DNA of 64,000 nt from Streptomyces sp. NBC_00459 (GTDB taxonomy: Bacteria; Actinomycetota; Actinomycetes; Streptomycetales; Streptomycetaceae): positions 8,804,001-8,868,000 of the forward strand of contig NZ_CP107903.1 of the NCBI RefSeq assembly GCF_036013955.1. The letters run 5' to 3'. The notes beneath the pieces were generated by a model. It was not told the origin of the DNA. It was given only the letters and a program-made list of their open reading frames with translations, and did not search any database. The position numbers and the translations under genes were made by a program. Below, piece by piece: positions 62,485 through 64,000 of the stretch (position 1 is its first letter; the number at the start of each line of letters is the position of its first letter).

Positions 62485-63447
62485 CTAATGGGCAACGCTG
62501 AGCGACAGCGCGAAGCGGCCCTGCTGGTCGGTCCACCACCGGGTCGGTTCCAGCCGGGCCGCGTCGAGTTCGTCTGCCACACCCTCCTTCCGGAACTTCG
62601 CCGACACCTCCGTACGCATCTCCTCGTCGACCGCGAAGTCGACGGCGAGATCGAGTGCGGGAATCTTCACGGTCTGCGCGGTGCGCGAGCGCAACCGCAT
62701 CTCGATCCACTCGTTGTGGGAGTCCCACAGCGCCACATGCTCGAAGGCGTCGGGATCGAAGTCGGCCCCGAGCTCGCGGTTGACGACGGTCAGCACGTTC
62801 TTGTTGAACTGGGCCGTCACGCCGGCGGCGTCGTCGTACGCCGGGACCAGCACCGACTCGTCCTTGACCAGGTCCGTGCCCAGCAACAGCGCGTCGCCGG
62901 GCGACAGCAGGGAACGGACCGAGGACAGGAACGCGGCCCGCTCGGCGGGCAGCAGATTGCCGATCGTGCCGCCCAGGAACGCCAGCAGCCGGGGCCCCGG
63001 TGTGCCCGGCAGCGCCAGCCCGTCGGTGAAGTCGGCGATCAGCGCGTGCACGCCGAGCCCCGGCCGCTCGGCGATCAGCGCCTCGCCCGCCTGCCGCAGC
63101 GCGCTCTCACTGACGTCGACCGGGACGTACGTCTCCAGCTCCGACAATGCGTCCAGCAGGTGCCGCGTCTTCTCAGACGAGCCGGAACCCAGCTCGACCA
63201 GCGTGCGCGCACCGGTCACGGCGGCGATCTCCCCGGCCCGGGCGAGCAGGATCTCCCGCTCGGCCCGGGTCGGGTAGTACTCGGGCAACTCGGTGATCTC
63301 GTCGAAGAGCTCGCTGCCGTGGGAGTCGTAGAACCACTTCGGCGGGAGTGTCTTGGGCGTGCGGGTGAGCCCGTGGAGAACGTCGGCACGCAGGGCGGCC
63401 TCCGTGGCGTCCTCGGGCAGGGTGCGGGTGACCAGGAACGGACTCAC
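62485..63447 (-). CDS. egtD: L-histidine N-alpha-methyltransferase EgtD
   Basis: 320 residues from GTG 63447, GAGGAG upstream. SAM-dependent enzyme that trimethylates histidine to hercynine, the first dedicated ergothioneine step. Blocks: PPKWFYDSHGSELFDEITELPEYYPTR, SAM motif LVELGSGSSEKT, FLGGTIGNLLP and the Tyr/Asn/Glu histidine-site regions NKNVLTVVNRELG and SHNEWIEMRLRS. The start overlaps the egtC stop (GTGA), as in actinobacterial egtABCD operons. Confidence 0.95.
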   Translation of the reverse strand: MSPFLVTRTLPEDATEAALRADVLHGLTRTPKTLPPKWFYDSHGSELFDEITELPEYYPTRAEREILLARAGEIAAVTGARTLVELGSGSSEKTRHLLDALSELETYVPVDVSESALRQAGEALIAERPGLGVHALIADFTDGLALPGTPGPRLLAFLGGTIGNLLPAERAAFLSSVRSLLSPGDALLLGTDLVKDESVLVPAYDDAAGVTAQFNKNVLTVVNRELGADFDPDAFEHVALWDSHNEWIEMRLRSRTAQTVKIPALDLAVDFAVDEEMRTEVSAKFRKEGVADELDAARLEPTRWWTDQQGRFALSLSVAH

Positions 63448-64000
63448 GTACGAAGCTCCTCGGGTGGTACGGATGCCAGGTCGTCGCTCAGGTCCCGGAG
63501 CGGGGTGAGCCGTACCCCGGTGCGGCTCGCGATGACGAGGGTGCGGTCGGGTACCTCCTGCCAGCGGGGATCGTCGTCGTACGGTTCGGACGCCACCACC
63601 GTGCGGGGGCCCGGCCCGGTCAGGTGGAAGAGGCTGTCGCCCCAGCTGGTCGCGGCGATCGTGGTGCCGTCGGTGAGCAGGAGGTTGAGCCGGGAGCCGG
63701 GGGCCGCCGCGTCGACCTCCAGGACGGTGCGGGCCAGTGCCCGCCCCACGTCGTCGCCCGCGTGCAGCCGGTGGAGCACCAGGGCCCACAGGAACGCCGA
63801 GTCGGAGCGCGCCTCCATCGACAGCAACTCCTCGCCGGGCAGGCCCTGTACGAGTGGCGCGAGGGACCCCGGCCAGCCCATGACCGCCCCGTTGTGCCCG
63901 AACAGCCAGGCACCGGCGGCGAACGGCGCCGCGGCGGCCTCCCCGTCGGCGCCGGCCAGTGTCGCGTCCCGCACTGCGGCGAGCAGCGCGGTGGTCCGTA
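63444..64000 (-). CDS. egtC: Ergothioneine amidohydrolase EgtC (5' end outside window)
   Basis: The frame is open to the window edge and reads RTTALLAAVRDATLAG before the visible body, so the N-terminal Cys of this class II glutamine-amidotransferase-like hydrolase lies outside. Family blocks GAWLFGHNGAV, ARSDSAFLWALVLHRL and FHLTGPGPRTVVASEPYDDDP are present. EgtC removes the gamma-glutamyl group from the sulfoxide made by EgtB. It is coupled to egtD by a 4-base overlap; egtB and egtA are expected further along this strand. Confidence 0.92.
   Translation of the reverse strand, partial: RTTALLAAVRDATLAGADGEAAAAPFAAGAWLFGHNGAVMGWPGSLAPLVQGLPGEELLSMEARSDSAFLWALVLHRLHAGDDVGRALARTVLEVDAAAPGSRLNLLLTDGTTIAATSWGDSLFHLTGPGPRTVVASEPYDDDPRWQEVPDRTLVIASRTGVRLTPLRDLSDDLASVPPEELRT

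Overview
The window is from a high-GC actinomycete, almost certainly a Streptomyces. Evidence: GC-rich third codon positions, many GTG and TTG starts, purine-rich ribosome binding sites, long GC-driven antisense open frames, and typical Streptomyces families (ergothioneine genes, an RmdA-like cyclic-di-GMP protein, PAS/GAF/SpoIIE phosphatase, SCO0930-type lipoprotein, secreted glycosidases). No rRNA, tRNA, CRISPR array, IS element or prophage was seen.

Layout. 1-6.3 kb: the 3' part of a GH92 mannosidase, a wax-ester/diacylglycerol acyltransferase, an unusual zinc-ribbon SDR, an ordinary SDR and a degenerate PhnZ-like HD protein. 6.3-8.2 kb: a short well-supported peptide gene and an amidase. 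8.4-20.9 kb: an apparent L-fucose harvesting and catabolism locus. It holds a secreted GH20 hexosaminidase and GH29 fucosidase, a FadR-type regulator, a sugar ABC importer (binding protein, double ATPase, permease), and the oxidative fucose enzymes (fuconate dehydratase, SDR dehydrogenase, aldo/keto reductase, mutarotase, lactonase). From the binding protein to the lactonase, all junctions but one are overlapping start/stop codons. 20.9-30.6 kb: lipase maturation factor-like protein, small secreted protein, SpoIIE-type phosphatase, Fpg/Nei glycosylase, an ECF sigma / unknown / anti-sigma set, CapA-like lipoprotein, universal stress protein and polysaccharide deacetylase.

30.7-39.6 kb: class F-like sortase with two paralogous cell-surface proteins, a DUF4239 protein with a Thr-Pro-rich surface protein, an SCO0930-type lipoprotein, a DUF574-type methyltransferase coupled to an RmdA-like GGDEF/EAL protein, and a DUF4440 protein. 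39.7-46.2 kb: LysR regulator divergent from sdhCAB, then an ornithine-lipid-type olsB-olsA pair. 46.4-55.6 kb: a second GH29 fucosidase with binding modules, DinB-like protein, a KhtTU-like K+/H+ antiporter, a two-component system and an MMPL transporter. 55.8-61.6 kb: a plant arabinan/pectin set (GH127, GH43-CBM42, PL9-like lyase). 61.6-64 kb: HAD phosphatase, dodecin, egtD and the 3' part of egtC.

The most coherent system is fucose use: secreted enzymes would free L-fucose from fucosylated glycans, the importer takes it up, and the oxidative pathway converts it to 2,4-diketo-3-deoxy-L-fuconate. The last hydrolase is not in the window. The least explained element is the 57-codon peptide gene at 6587-6760, which has its own ribosome binding site and terminator and resembles a RiPP precursor in architecture. 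Strong inverted-repeat terminators bound many transcription units, and a dispersed Streptomyces-type intergenic repeat appears four times just after stop codons.
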